Assembly (NCBI RefSeq): GCF_009856605.1
Contig: NZ_CP047242.1
Span: 2,300,001-2,364,000, forward strand
Reading direction: 5' to 3'
Origin: Trichormus variabilis 0441
Lineage (GTDB): Bacteria; Cyanobacteriota; Cyanobacteriia; Cyanobacteriales; Nostocaceae
Length of the DNA: 64,000 nt
Positions 8,971 through 18,513 of the stretch are shown here, one piece after another. Position 1 is the stretch's first letter. Each line of letters begins with the position of its first letter. Under the pieces are notes generated by a model that was not told where the DNA came from, did not search any database, and worked only from the letters and a program-made list of their open reading frames with translations. Both the position numbers and the translations under genes were made by a program.

Positions 8971-9975
8971 TCAAAACAGAATTGTCCAACCTTGCTTTTG
9001 AGCCTGTTTTCTGGTGTAGGAAACACCGTCAATCTTGATGCCTTTCTCATCCAGGAGAGTAATAATACCACCATTGTTGTCTAATTGAATACTATTGCTA
9101 TCAATAGGTATTTTGACAACTTCACCTGAATTAATTACACCATATAGGTTTTGTTTGCGCTTATTCCTATCTGCTATTGACCAACTATCCAAGTCTACTT
9201 TCTGAGGTGAAATATTAATTAAGGTAATCGTCTCTTTTGCTACATCCTCACCTGGGGGATTAACTAATGCAGCTACAATTCGCACGGCTCCAGTTGTGAC
9301 AGTTGGTGTGATGATCTCTATATCGTCTATTCTGTTACCGGTGGTATCATCGGTGTGGAATGACTGAGACTGGAAGGCTAAGAAAATACCTACCCATTGA
9401 TTTCGGGTTGGGTAGTGAATCAGTAGTCCGCCATCTTGCCAAACACCGTTGTCTTTTTTAAATTGGGCGGCGTTACCCTGGTTCATGTGGATGTCATGAA
9501 TACCATTTCCTGGAAGAAACCCGAAATATTTGTCTTTGATATCCATTTCGGGTCCCCATCTTTCACCAAAAGGATAGAGGACTGCATCTGTGGAAGCGAT
9601 CGCCCGTGCAATGTATAATTCCAGCAATTCATTGAGGTCATTATCAGGCCCCGGCACATCATAGGGCAAAGGCTTCATCTGTTTGGGGTCAAACAAATTA
9701 CCCCGAATGTAGTCTAAAGCAATTCCCCCCGATTGGCGTGGCAACTCATAAAAGCCGAAATCTAACTCTAATAATTCTTTAGTTATGGGATGGGAGAAAT
9801 TTTCATCCACAAGATAAAGCAATTCTGAAGGGCTTTGCTTTGATTTGACGTTGATAGCAATTCGGTGCTTTTGTTTGTTGTCCGTTACAAGTATTTGGTA
9901 ATGGGGACTAGAACCTTCACCCAATTTACGATTTAGCGCACGACTTTTTAATACACCATAATTCTTTAAGGGCAT
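8971..9975 (-). CDS. DUF2278 (YukJ-like) protein with C-terminal lamin-tail domain
   Basis: 334 residues. The N-terminal ~225 residues (MPLKNYGVLKSRAL, HYQILV, FGFLPGNGIHDIHMNQGN, GGLLIHYP) match the layout of the YukJ/DUF2278 family, whose role is unknown. About residues 240-334 form a lamin-tail-like beta domain (ETITLINIS, LDSWSIADRNKRK, NNGGIITLLDEKG), a module often found on secreted or surface bacterial proteins, although no signal peptide is seen here. Single gene, - strand. The family assignment is from memory of motifs, not from a search. Confidence 0.8.
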   Translation of the reverse strand: MPLKNYGVLKSRALNRKLGEGSSPHYQILVTDNKQKHRIAINVKSKQSPSELLYLVDENFSHPITKELLELDFGFYELPRQSGGIALDYIRGNLFDPKQMKPLPYDVPGPDNDLNELLELYIARAIASTDAVLYPFGERWGPEMDIKDKYFGFLPGNGIHDIHMNQGNAAQFKKDNGVWQDGGLLIHYPTRNQWVGIFLAFQSQSFHTDDTTGNRIDDIEIITPTVTTGAVRIVAALVNPPGEDVAKETITLINISPQKVDLDSWSIADRNKRKQNLYGVINSGEVVKIPIDSNSIQLDNNGGIITLLDEKGIKIDGVSYTRKQAQKQGWTILF

Positions 9976-10104
9976 TTATTTCTCCTAACTTTTAGGGTGC
10001 AGAATGCTACAACTGGATAATTGCTGGTTCACTAAGTTAATTACTAGGTATTGCTGGAATTGGCTAGTACCCAATAGGGTGATTTTTTGCTTTTATGTAG
10101 TCAA

Positions 10105-10680
10105 TTAGCCACACACCAACCCTAAGCAATGGGGATAAGCATCAAAATTCGTAGCTAGTAATTTTGCTCCTCGATAAGTTCTAAATACTGATTTGGCCGT
10201 CCCTTGCAGATTTGCCACTAGTCTTTGATCCTCAGCATTTGCTTCTCAGGCTAGACTCCACCACGTATTATTTTGCATCAGTAACTGGGTAATTTTTAGA
10301 CTGCAAGTGCCATCAATACATTCATTATGAGCAACTGATTGTACTGAGAAATTAGAAAGAACTTGAGAAGAATTTAAATAACAAGTTAGATTCTGGAACT
10401 TATAGCGTTTCTTCACGAAGATGTGCTTTATTTGTGGACTGTAGAGACATTGCATACAACGTCTCTACATCATTTATTTGGTGCAACTTCATAGAGAATT
10501 GGTATTTGAGAGATATCTTCTCTTGTTTCTGGTAATTGCTCCTGATTAATTAAAGAATATTGCTGAAACCAAACTTTCATATCTTTTGGTATCGTAGCAG
10601 GAGAAAACCAAGGCAATTCGTTACCTGTGAGCATAATATCAAAGTGTTGAGTGCTTGGTAGTGAACGGGGAATTCAAAAT
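10105..10680 (-). pseudogene. Decayed - strand coding region, interrupted by stops and a palindrome
   Basis: Translating the - strand gives two coding-like pieces. The first, about 60 residues (HFDIMLTGNELPWFSP... ending YEVAPNK), stops at about 10478. After the palindrome at 10440-10468 a second frame runs ...HNECIDGTCSLKITQLL...NNTWWSLA, meets an in-frame TGA at 10246-10248, and continues for about 46 more residues (EANAEDQRLVANLQ... CLGLVCG) to a TAA at 10105. Composition looks coding across the stop, so this reads as one or two eroded genes. The original protein is not recognised. Confidence 0.4.
10440..10468. repeat. Short dispersed palindrome, second copy
   Basis: GTAGAGACATTGCATACAACGTCTCTAC is a near-perfect palindrome matching the copy at 8942-8968. 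It sits inside the decayed coding region and may have helped to break it. Confidence 0.7.
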
Positions 10681-10821
10681 TACCTCCTACCTGTAGGGTA
10701 TGTTGAATTGATTTGTTCCCAGTCCTTCTTGGTCATGCGAAGCGATCCAGTTGATGGGACAATAAAAATGAGAAATCATGCCTACCTTCATATTGCTTCC
10801 GGCCTAAAGGAATCTGTAAAG

Positions 10822-11367
10822 ATGTGGAAAAGAATTGTATTGACGTTGCTATTGGTCTTGAGTTTTAGCTTGAGTAATCCTGATGTAGCCAAGGCTGCTG
10901 GATTCAAAAGCTTTGTAGACACTGCTGATGGCTATGAGTTTTTATACCCTAATGGCTGGTTGCAGGTAAAAGTTGCTAACGGCCCTGATGTGGTGTTTCA
11001 CGATTTAATTGAAATTTCCGAGAATATCTCTGTTGTCATTAGTCCCGTTCCCGATGACAAAAGTTTGAAAGAACTGGGTACACCAACGGAAGTAGGTTAC
11101 AAATTGGGAAAAGCCGCTTTAGCACCTCCTGATTCTGGTCGCTCGGCTGAACTGGTCAACGCTTCTGAGTACGAATCAGAAGGTAAAACATACTACCACC
11201 TTGAGTATTTAGTAAAGCTTCCCAATCAGCAAGAACGACATAACATCGCCAGTGTGGCTGTTAGTCGTGGTAAACTTTTTACCTTTAACGCTTCGATTCC
11301 TGAAAAACGTTGGCGAAAAGTTAAAGGGACTATGGAAGATGTGGCGAACTCTTTTGTAGTGTATTAA
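10822..11367 (+). CDS. PsbP-like lumenal protein (CyanoP type)
   Basis: 181 residues from the ATG at 10822. The open frame runs 57 codons further upstream, but the signal peptide MWKRIVLTLLLVLSFSLS... AKA starts here, so this start is preferred. The mature part, from about residue 26, is a PsbP domain (GFKSFVDTADGYEFLYPNGW, DVVFHDLIE, SVVISPV, YYHLEYLV, GKLFTFNASIPEKRW). CyanoP assists photosystem II assembly on the lumenal side of the thylakoid. No lipobox cysteine is present, unlike in some CyanoP proteins. A terminator lies downstream. Confidence 0.9.
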   Translation: MWKRIVLTLLLVLSFSLSNPDVAKAAGFKSFVDTADGYEFLYPNGWLQVKVANGPDVVFHDLIEISENISVVISPVPDDKSLKELGTPTEVGYKLGKAALAPPDSGRSAELVNASEYESEGKTYYHLEYLVKLPNQQERHNIASVAVSRGKLFTFNASIPEKRWRKVKGTMEDVANSFVVY

Positions 11368-11461
11368 TAGAAAGTAGGAAATAGCTGTTGAGGGTTGAAT
11401 GTTATCAATAATCAGGTAAATATATCAGGTCAGTTGTAAGACTTGATTGGCACAAAAAATA

Positions 11462-11490
11462 AACTCCTTCAATAATTAATTGAAGGAGTT
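11462..11490. terminator. Bidirectional intrinsic terminator
   Basis: AACTCCTTCAAT (11462-11473), loop of five, ATTGAAGGAGTT (11479-11490): a perfect 12-bp stem between two convergent genes, with A/T-rich flanks on both sides. It probably ends both the PsbP-like transcript and the PEP-CTERM transcript. Confidence 0.8.
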
Positions 11491-11513
11491 ACTTTAAGCC
11501 TTTATTGATAATT

Positions 11514-12125
11514 TTAGGAAATTTTTTTGAGCTGCTGGAGCTTAAGTTTGAATCTTTGGTTATGTTTGAGTACTGAACCAGCGCCGAGAGTCCCAAGGGC
11601 GATTAAGCTGAGGATAGAATTAGGTTCAGGGACGTTGATGATGGTTGCAGAAAAACTAATGGGTAATTCGCTATCTTCGCTTCCTAAATTTTCAAAACCT
11701 GGCGTTAAAGGCGGCACTGAAAAAACCTCTAAATAGCCGGGTGTGGGCAAAAAACTAGCAAAAAATGGACTAGCATAATTTCCGCCTAAAGTTGAATATC
11801 CAAAACCGTCACCAGTTAACTGCTGAGTATTCAGACTAATTAAATTGTCAACCCCAAAAGGTTCGTTTCCCGGTATTGCAGTCCCCACAGGTTGCAAACC
11901 AGTAATTGTTTCGCCATTTCGTGTACCAGCAATTTCCAAAATCTCGTAGAAACCCAAATTATCAGGGATGTCATTAGTTTTAAAAGTACCTTTTGCTACT
12001 ATGCCCGAACCAGAATAACTCCACTGCCAAAGTAAAGTAGAGGCAGAGGCGGCTTGCATATTCCCAAACAGCCATCCAGATGAAGCGGTGATAGCTGTAG
12101 CAGATAGTAGAGCTAGATTTTTCAT
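11514..12125 (-). CDS. PEP-CTERM sorting-domain protein
   Basis: 203 residues. The N-terminal signal peptide (MKNLALLSATAITASSG... ASA) is followed by a secreted beta-rich region beginning LLWQWSYSGSG. The C-terminus carries the PEP-CTERM pattern: VPEPNS, a hydrophobic stretch ILSLIALGTLGAGSV and a basic tail HNQRFKLK. Such proteins are exported and processed by an exosortase, usually in bacteria making exopolysaccharide, which fits the polysaccharide cluster that follows. The exact function is unknown. Confidence 0.87.
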   Translation of the reverse strand: MKNLALLSATAITASSGWLFGNMQAASASTLLWQWSYSGSGIVAKGTFKTNDIPDNLGFYEILEIAGTRNGETITGLQPVGTAIPGNEPFGVDNLISLNTQQLTGDGFGYSTLGGNYASPFFASFLPTPGYLEVFSVPPLTPGFENLGSEDSELPISFSATIINVPEPNSILSLIALGTLGAGSVLKHNQRFKLKLQQLKKIS

Positions 12126-12214
12126 TAATGTCGCTATTATGATTGCAGATATTGTGAATGATTTACGTATGTATGGGATTTTCCCACTATTTGTTTTTCA
12201 CCTAAGTAAATTTT

Positions 12215-12808
12215 ATGAAAACTACACAATTTATACTAGCTTCTGCTTCTCCGGCGCGTCGCCGTTTGCTCCAAACTGTGGGTATTGAACCAATAGTTAG
12301 CCCTAGTGATTTTGATGAGTCGCAAATCGAAGAAACTGAACCCGGAAAGTTAGTGCAGATTCTCGCTCAATGTAAAGCGGAGACGGTAGCGCCACAGTTT
12401 CCATCAGGGTTGGTGATGGGGTGCGATTCGGTATTGGCTATTGATGGTAAAATTCACGGTAAACCAATAGATGCGGATGAAGCGATCGCTCGTTGGCAAT
12501 TGATGCGAGGTCAGGTTGGCGACCTCTACACAGGCCATGTTTTGATTGACAATTTACAAAATCGCACTTTAGTCAAGTGTCAAGTAACAAGAGTTTACTT
12601 TGCTAATATTAGCGATCGCACTATTCAAGCCTATGTTGCCACAGGTGAACCCCTCAAGTGTGCAGGCGCTTTTGCTTTGGAGGGTTTTGGTAGTTTATTT
12701 ATAGAAAAAATCGCTGGTTGTCACAGCAATGTTATTGGGTTGAGTTTACCCCTACTTCGACAAATGCTAGAAGAGTTAAATTATGATGTCACTGATTTTT
12801 GGAAGTAG
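12215..12808 (+). CDS. maf: Maf-family nucleotide pyrophosphatase
   Basis: 197 residues. Maf proteins hydrolyse non-canonical or modified nucleoside triphosphates and affect septum formation when over-expressed. Family signatures are the opening [12 protein letters not shown] (residues 8-19), the catalytic region with D71 ([17 protein letters not shown]), WQLMRGQ and the C-terminal [23 protein letters not shown]. Length is normal. Single gene. Confidence 0.95.
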   Translation: MKTTQFILASASPARRRLLQTVGIEPIVSPSDFDESQIEETEPGKLVQILAQCKAETVAPQFPSGLVMGCDSVLAIDGKIHGKPIDADEAIARWQLMRGQVGDLYTGHVLIDNLQNRTLVKCQVTRVYFANISDRTIQAYVATGEPLKCAGAFALEGFGSLFIEKIAGCHSNVIGLSLPLLRQMLEELNYDVTDFWK

Positions 12809-12813
12809 TTAGC

Positions 12814-12986
12814 ACTTACCCATGAAACGAAAAATCAATGGTTTGGAGAATGGTATAGGGGTATAAATCAATTCAAAATTCAAAATTCAAAATAAATGTT
12901 TGAAACCCCTACACCCCTACACCCCTACACCCCTACACCCTTACCCCCTTACACCCAGTCTCAACAGATAACCTGGGTGCGTAAGT
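12814..12986. repeat. MITE-like dispersed repeat with ACTTACCC / GCGTAAGT ends
   Basis: Starts ACTTACCCATGAAA and ends CAACAGATAACCTGGGTGCGTAAGT. The ends form an imperfect inverted repeat. The interior holds repeated ACACCCCT units and a TTCAAAATTCAAAA block. A close relative lies at 47141-47282 and a half copy at 7955-8020. Confidence 0.75.
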
Positions 12987-12993
12987 TTTATAA

Positions 12994-14043
12994 TTACCTT
13001 TTACCTTCCTCCTCTAATTGACGTTGTGATTGTCTAAAAGCTTGGTACATATCTGGTAAGCGGCTATAGAGTGCAGCGATTTTGAGATACATTTTGTGAG
13101 GAATAGCCGGAGTACCAGAAACAACTTCTCCTGGCTTAACATCGTGGAGAATACCTGTTTGAGCAGAAGCAGTCGAGCCGTCACCCATTTTTGCTTGATT
13201 AGCAATTCCCACTTGTCCTGCCAAAATCACGCGGTTGCCTAATTTTACACCTCCAGCCATACCAGTTTGGGCGGCGATCGCACAGCCTGCACCAATTTGG
13301 CAACCATGAGCAATCTGGACTAAGTTATCAATTTTGGTATCGTATCCCACTCTGGTTTCTCCCACTGAAGGGCGATCAATGGTAGTGTTACAACCTATAT
13401 CTACGCGATCTTCTAAAACTACATAGCCTGATTGTTCCATTTTGTACCAACCAGTGCGGGTAGGAACAAAGCCAAAGCCTTCCCCACCGATGACAGCACC
13501 ACTGTGAATAACGCAATCTGCACCAATTTGGCTGCGTTCTTCAATAGTGCAGTTAGCGTGTAAGATGGTGCGATCGCCTATTTTTACACCTGGGTAAATA
13601 ACTACGTTGGGGTGAATAATTACACCGTTACCAATTTCTACCCCTGGTTGAATCACGACATGGGGGCCGATGTAAACATCATTGCCAATTTTGGCTGTGG
13701 GGTGAATGACGGCTGTGGGATGAATTTCTGGGGTTGGGGTGTATGGTTGGTAGAATAGAGCGATCGCTTTAGCAAACAACAATCGCGGTTCTGGTGTCGC
13801 CATCCAAACAATACCCCGCTCTTGGGCTTGAGCCTGCATCGCTTCATTTTGTGGCAAAATCAAAGCACTAGCATTTGTCTTAGCGATAAAAGATGCAAAC
13901 TTTGCACCTTCTATATAGCTGAGAGTACCACTTGTGGCTTCATCAATAGCTGCCATCCCTGTAATTTCAGGGTCATTGTTTGGATTTTGCGTGAGGCTAT
14001 AGTTTGTCACCTCTAGCTTTGATATGATGTCGCTAAATTTCAT
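12994..14043 (-). CDS. lpxD: UDP-3-O-acylglucosamine N-acyltransferase
   Basis: 349 residues. LpxD adds the second acyl chain to UDP-3-O-acyl-glucosamine in lipid A synthesis. The N-terminal uridine-binding domain covers about residues 1-100, then hexapeptide repeats of the left-handed beta-helix run from about 105 to 300 (HPTAVIHPTAKIG, YIGPHVVIQPG, NGVIIHPNVVI). The catalytic histidine is in NLVQIAHGCQIG. The C-terminal helix (ALYSRLPDMYQAFRQSQRQLEEEGKR) is typical. It is the first non-polysaccharide gene downstream of the glycosyltransferase cluster on the same strand. Confidence 0.95.
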   Translation of the reverse strand: MKFSDIISKLEVTNYSLTQNPNNDPEITGMAAIDEATSGTLSYIEGAKFASFIAKTNASALILPQNEAMQAQAQERGIVWMATPEPRLLFAKAIALFYQPYTPTPEIHPTAVIHPTAKIGNDVYIGPHVVIQPGVEIGNGVIIHPNVVIYPGVKIGDRTILHANCTIEERSQIGADCVIHSGAVIGGEGFGFVPTRTGWYKMEQSGYVVLEDRVDIGCNTTIDRPSVGETRVGYDTKIDNLVQIAHGCQIGAGCAIAAQTGMAGGVKLGNRVILAGQVGIANQAKMGDGSTASAQTGILHDVKPGEVVSGTPAIPHKMYLKIAALYSRLPDMYQAFRQSQRQLEEEGKR

Positions 14044-14108
14044 GTTGAGCTAACTACTAAAAAGTTACTGTTACTGACAGTTGATAACTTGCTAGTTTAT
14101 CAGTTTCA

Positions 14109-15083
14109 CTACGGCTGTACTTGGAGATTTTTTATCTGCTTACTTTTTTTGATAAATTGCAACAAACGGCTCATCAATTTCGGGGAAAGTACTATAACTA
14201 ATGAAATTTTTATGATTAACTTATATGTATATATCTCCTTGATAGTTTGGGGTCTTGAGCGAATATAACCCAGCAAATTGCCGATTACATACTTAATATC
14301 AACGGTTCCGTTATTATCAATACTGTCTAGATATAACTCTACATTGTATCTATAAATATTAGATAAACTATGATTTTTCAGGTATTGCGATTCTAAAGGA
14401 AGTACTTTCATCGCTTTATCTAAAATAGCCAAACTAGCTTCCCGAATTATTTGTAATTTGAATGACTTGGATGTAACAGAACGGCGATAAAGAACTTGAT
14501 GCTGTTTGACTACAACAAAAGGCCATTTATATGCCAAGCGCAACCAATAGTCCCAATCTTCACCTGATCTCAATGTAGTATCAAACTCTCCTACCGATGC
14601 TATTGCTGCTTTACGAATCAGAGGATTCGAGCCATTGGTGAGAAAATTCGCTAATAACAAATCTGTATATATATTCCCTTCATATAAAGGTTCAAAAGGC
14701 TTTAATAATTCTCCTTTATCATCAATTGTATAAGTCCAGCTATAGGCTACACCAGCCTCTGGATGATGATTTAAAGCAGCTAATTGTAATTCAAGCTTAT
14801 CCGGTGTCCACAAATCATCAGCATCAAGAAAACTTATAAAATCTCCTACTGCGTGAGAAATGCCATGATTGCGAGCGCCAGAAGCTCTACTATTTTCATA
14901 TGAATAAACTTTCAAGCGCGCGTCATCAACATTTTGTAAAACTTCTACTGTTCTGTCTGTAGATCCATCATTGATCACAATGATTTCCAAATCTGAGAAT
15001 GTTTGTTGTAGAACTGAGTTAATCGTTTCTAAAATTGTGCGCTCAGCATTATAGGCGGGAATAATTACAGATATTTTAGGCAT
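14109..15083 (-). CDS. Family 2 glycosyltransferase
   Basis: 324 residues from the ATG at 15083 (MPKISVIIPAYN); an upstream in-frame ATG at 15122 would add 13 residues not shared with the paralogues. The GT-A fold motifs are VIIPAYN, INDGSTD and the metal-binding FLDADD (DXD), followed by SGEDWDYWLRLA. It inverts a sugar nucleotide onto an unknown acceptor in the exopolysaccharide repeat unit. It belongs with the paralogues at 19925, 20930 and 25719 (NAERTI... WSYTY-like subgroup), and is the most downstream gene of the cluster. Confidence 0.92.
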   Translation of the reverse strand: MPKISVIIPAYNAERTILETINSVLQQTFSDLEIIVINDGSTDRTVEVLQNVDDARLKVYSYENSRASGARNHGISHAVGDFISFLDADDLWTPDKLELQLAALNHHPEAGVAYSWTYTIDDKGELLKPFEPLYEGNIYTDLLLANFLTNGSNPLIRKAAIASVGEFDTTLRSGEDWDYWLRLAYKWPFVVVKQHQVLYRRSVTSKSFKLQIIREASLAILDKAMKVLPLESQYLKNHSLSNIYRYNVELYLDSIDNNGTVDIKYVIGNLLGYIRSRPQTIKEIYTYKLIIKISLVIVLSPKLMSRLLQFIKKSKQIKNLQVQP

Positions 15084-15212
15084 ATTTATTGTCAATCTCC
15101 ACAATATAAGTTCAGCAATCAAAAAACTATATAAGAGCTTGTTTAAAAATTAGCTCACCACAAATCAACTATGCCAGATAACTCTCAACCTAATTACCTT
15201 TAAAGCATCTCT

Positions 15213-16484
15213 CTAAACCTTGCTCAAAGTGTGAGTACGATTGTGAAAAATATACCTATAACTCCATAAAACAGACGCAGGAATAAACAGTACATGAGAT
15301 AATAAAACACCCACAGCTACCCAAAACACACCCCACTGAACTGTTAATAATACTGCGGCGGCAAAAAATATAGTAAATAGAAGATTAATATTTAAGTTAA
15401 TATTTGTTTTATCTACAGCATTGAGTAAAAGTGAATTAGCCCATCCAAATACTCTAGGGATAACTGATAAACAAATTAAAATCAAAATTGGTACGGCTGT
15501 CGTCCATTTTTCGCCAAAGACTATTGGCACATATATAGGAGCTAAAATAGCTTGGGCTAGAATAATTGGTATGACAAACGATAGAATCTTTTTTAAACTA
15601 TTGACATATCTTTGCTTAAATTCTGCCAAATTTTCTCTGACTGCACATATATAAGGAAATAAGGCAGACATAAATGTATTAATCACATTTATACTAATAC
15701 CAGAACCAGCATTGAAGGCGAAAAAGTAAATTCCTAATTGTTCTGTACCTAGAAACTTACCAACTATTAAATAATCTAAGTTATTTCTGATTTTATTCAA
15801 AAATTCTACAGCCAGAATATTTTTTCCAAAACTGGTAACTTCTCGCCATTTATCGAGAGAAAATTTTGTCGGAGGTCGCCAAGAGTTATTCATCCACGTA
15901 ACAATAACCCAAACAGGAGTTGAGAAAACTATAGGTAAAACTATAGCCCAAATCCCCATACCTAAAAGAGCAAACACAACTGTAATCACATTTCCAACAA
16001 ATGCTTGGATAGCATTACATAAAGCTGTAATCTTTAGATGGTTATCGCGTTCAATCAGAGCAGAATTAATCATGTAAATAGGGTATATCAGGTATACAAC
16101 AGCTAGGGTACAGATAGGGAAGACTAGTTGTTGATTACCATAAAATTGAGCGATGGGAAATGCAGCGATACATTGGCACAAGAAAACTGAAATACCCAGA
16201 ATGAGATTTAACCAAAATGAAGTATTACATATCGTGTTCAGATCCTTTTCATCAGCTTGAATAATCTTTGCGCCGATACCACCTCTGAGAGTGAAGACAT
16301 TGGCAAATTCAAAAATTGTGTAGATGAGAGCCATTGCTCCGTAATCTTGGGAACTAAACATTCGCGCTAGAGTTACTGTCGTTCCTAAGCGAAAAATACG
16401 ATTTATCAACTCTGCTGTTCCCAACCAACCTACATTGCGGATAAATTGACTTGATAATAGTTGTTTTATCTTTTTCATTAGCAT
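15213..16484 (-). CDS. Wzx-type polysaccharide flippase (MOP superfamily), copy 1
   Basis: About 423 residues from ATG 16484 (MLMKKIKQLLSSQFIRN), chosen because the paralogue at 23058 starts MLISKFKQSLSNKFIRN; the frame is open to 16535. The protein is almost entirely hydrophobic with 12 or so membrane helices and the family pattern GTAELINRIFRLGTTVTLARMFSSQDYGAMA. It would flip undecaprenyl-linked oligosaccharide units to the periplasmic face. It is strongly similar along its length to the second copy at 23058-24323. Confidence 0.92.
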   Translation of the reverse strand: MLMKKIKQLLSSQFIRNVGWLGTAELINRIFRLGTTVTLARMFSSQDYGAMALIYTIFEFANVFTLRGGIGAKIIQADEKDLNTICNTSFWLNLILGISVFLCQCIAAFPIAQFYGNQQLVFPICTLAVVYLIYPIYMINSALIERDNHLKITALCNAIQAFVGNVITVVFALLGMGIWAIVLPIVFSTPVWVIVTWMNNSWRPPTKFSLDKWREVTSFGKNILAVEFLNKIRNNLDYLIVGKFLGTEQLGIYFFAFNAGSGISINVINTFMSALFPYICAVRENLAEFKQRYVNSLKKILSFVIPIILAQAILAPIYVPIVFGEKWTTAVPILILICLSVIPRVFGWANSLLLNAVDKTNINLNINLLFTIFFAAAVLLTVQWGVFWVAVGVLLSHVLFIPASVLWSYRYIFHNRTHTLSKV

Positions 16485-16537
16485 GAGTAGCCAGTTGATA
16501 TGAGCAGGTGAAATAAATACATGAACAAATAGCAAGA

Positions 16538-17494
16538 TTAGGTTGCAGCGCCTAAAACCAATCTACGCAAGTTACGAATGAGCGATCGCAGGTTATCATA
16601 GCCTTGAGAGCCTAATAACTGCATAATCACAATAGCTACACTCAAACGTAAGAAATAGGCTGTGAAAAAAATCTGTGGGTAATGTAAAAGAGCTTGGCGA
16701 CGATATTTGATTGCTTCCTGGTGATTCTTTTCATCCATACAAGTCCAAGCTGTATACAAATTTATCCACCCGTAGCTCCGGTTTCGCAAGTATAGTAGTT
16801 CTGTTGGGACAGTCTCAAAGGTTTTTTCAAAAACTCGGCGGATATTTTTGAGCATCTTCGGACGATTTTTGCTCATACTTTGTGAATGTCGGCGGTAGAG
16901 TGTGAGGGGTTCCTTGACAACCGCAAAGTGATAATGAGCCGCCAGTCTAATCCACATATCGCGGTCTTCCGAACTGGTCAATTCTGTGTCAAATAAGCCT
17001 ACTTTGTCAAAACAAATACGACGCACCATCGCCGAACTACCGTTAGATATTTTGTCATTGACAACCATTTGTTCCCAGACGTACCCTTCGACATCGGAAG
17101 CGACTATCACACCTGTAGGTTTACCAGTTTCATCAGTCCAAGCTGTCCATGTATAAACTAAACCAGCTTGTGGAGAATTATCTAAACATTTCACTTGCTT
17201 TTCTAATTTACTTGGTAGCCATAAATCATCAGCATCGATAAAGGCTATATATTCTCCAGATGCGTGATTAATACCTGTGTTACGCGCTCCCGATAAGCCT
17301 TGATTTTGTTGGGAAATCACTTGCACTCGTGGGTCTGTGATTTGTGTAGTCCAGGCAATAATATTATCTGAACTCCCATCATTAATAATTAAAATTTCTA
17401 TATCAGTAAATGTTTGTTGTAAGACACTCTCCACTGTGGCGGGGAGGTATTTCATCGCATTATAAGCAGGAATAACAACTGATACTTTTGGCAT
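16538..17494 (-). CDS. Family 2 glycosyltransferase
   Basis: 318 residues, start MPKVSVVIPAYN. GT-A motifs: INDGSSD, IDADDLWLPSKLEKQV with the DXD, and SSEDRDMWIRLA. It falls in the MPKVSVV subgroup with the genes at 17534 and 26746, which share the QNQGL(S/T/A)GA(R/H)NTG segment and the C-terminal YRQQALLHYPQ region. The sugar is unknown. It lies directly upstream of flippase copy 1 in the same transcript. Confidence 0.92.
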   Translation of the reverse strand: MPKVSVVIPAYNAMKYLPATVESVLQQTFTDIEILIINDGSSDNIIAWTTQITDPRVQVISQQNQGLSGARNTGINHASGEYIAFIDADDLWLPSKLEKQVKCLDNSPQAGLVYTWTAWTDETGKPTGVIVASDVEGYVWEQMVVNDKISNGSSAMVRRICFDKVGLFDTELTSSEDRDMWIRLAAHYHFAVVKEPLTLYRRHSQSMSKNRPKMLKNIRRVFEKTFETVPTELLYLRNRSYGWINLYTAWTCMDEKNHQEAIKYRRQALLHYPQIFFTAYFLRLSVAIVIMQLLGSQGYDNLRSLIRNLRRLVLGAAT

Positions 17495-17533
17495 AAGTTT
17501 GGAGGTAATTTCAATGCGGAATTATGCAGGAGT

Positions 17534-18490
17534 TTAAGGTATGAGTGCTAAGATGTTTCTTCGCAAAGCTCGACTGATATTTCTGACTCCATCCAAGCCA
17601 GAAGCACCAAAGAAACGAGTTACCAGTATGGCAAATTTTTGAGACAGACCAGATTTAGAATAAATAACTTGAGGGTCGCTATTATAAGCTTGTTGACGAT
17701 AATAAATAGCTTGTTCGTAATTTCTATTATCTAAAGCTCTCCAGGCGAGATATAAATAAACTAAAGCATAGGCACGTTGTTTTAAATTTTGCAATTCTGG
17801 TGGTACAGATTTAAAGGTTTTTTCGATGACAGATTGGTTTTCTCGAAATACGCGATCGCAGTTTTTTGACATACTACTACGATGTTGTCTATAAAGGGTT
17901 AATGGTTCTTTAATTAGGGCAAAGTTATATCTAGATGCAATGCGAATCCACATATCCCAATCGGATGAGCCACCCATTTCGGGGTCAAATAAACCTATTT
18001 CTTGAAAACAAAGCTTCCTGACTAAAGGTGAACTACCACAGACAACAGTAGGACATTGAATAATTTGTTTCCAGATATTACCTTCAGCATTAGTTTTCAG
18101 TATGGTTCCTGTAGATTCTCCTGTTTCATCAACTAGCATTACCCAAGTATCTACTAAGCCAATTTCTTGATTTTCATCTAAGCAAGATACTTGTTTTTCT
18201 AGTTTGCTTGGTTCCCAGAGATCATCTGCATCCAAAAATGCTATGTATTCACCTTGCGCTTGCATCACACCTGTGTTGTGTGCGCCTGTTAAACCTTGGT
18301 TTTCTTGGGTGATAAGGCGGATTCTGCCATCAGTGAGACTAGAAACCCATTCAACAATATTGTCAGAGCTACCATCATTAATTATCAATACTTCAAAGTC
18401 GGTAAATGTTTGAGCAAAAACAGTTTCCAGCGTTGTTGGTAAATAGTCCATAGAATTATAAGCTGGAATCACTACAGAAACTTTGGGCAT
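17534..18490 (-). CDS. Family 2 glycosyltransferase
   Basis: 318 residues, start MPKVSVVIPAYN, the same length as its neighbour at 16538 and clearly a tandem duplicate. Motifs: INDGSSD, LDADDLWEPSKLEKQV and SSDWDMWIRIA. One visible change is GAHNTG where the others have GARNTG. It would add one sugar of the exopolysaccharide repeat unit; donor and acceptor are unknown. Confidence 0.92.
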   Translation of the reverse strand: MPKVSVVIPAYNSMDYLPTTLETVFAQTFTDFEVLIINDGSSDNIVEWVSSLTDGRIRLITQENQGLTGAHNTGVMQAQGEYIAFLDADDLWEPSKLEKQVSCLDENQEIGLVDTWVMLVDETGESTGTILKTNAEGNIWKQIIQCPTVVCGSSPLVRKLCFQEIGLFDPEMGGSSDWDMWIRIASRYNFALIKEPLTLYRQHRSSMSKNCDRVFRENQSVIEKTFKSVPPELQNLKQRAYALVYLYLAWRALDNRNYEQAIYYRQQAYNSDPQVIYSKSGLSQKFAILVTRFFGASGLDGVRNISRALRRNILALIP

Positions 18491-18513
18491 AATGTTTAGT
18501 TCTTGAATGTAAT

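Noticed and set aside
10246..10455. 69-codon - strand frame as an intact gene
   Set aside because: It begins inside a palindromic repeat and coding character continues past its stop, so it is better read as part of a decayed gene.
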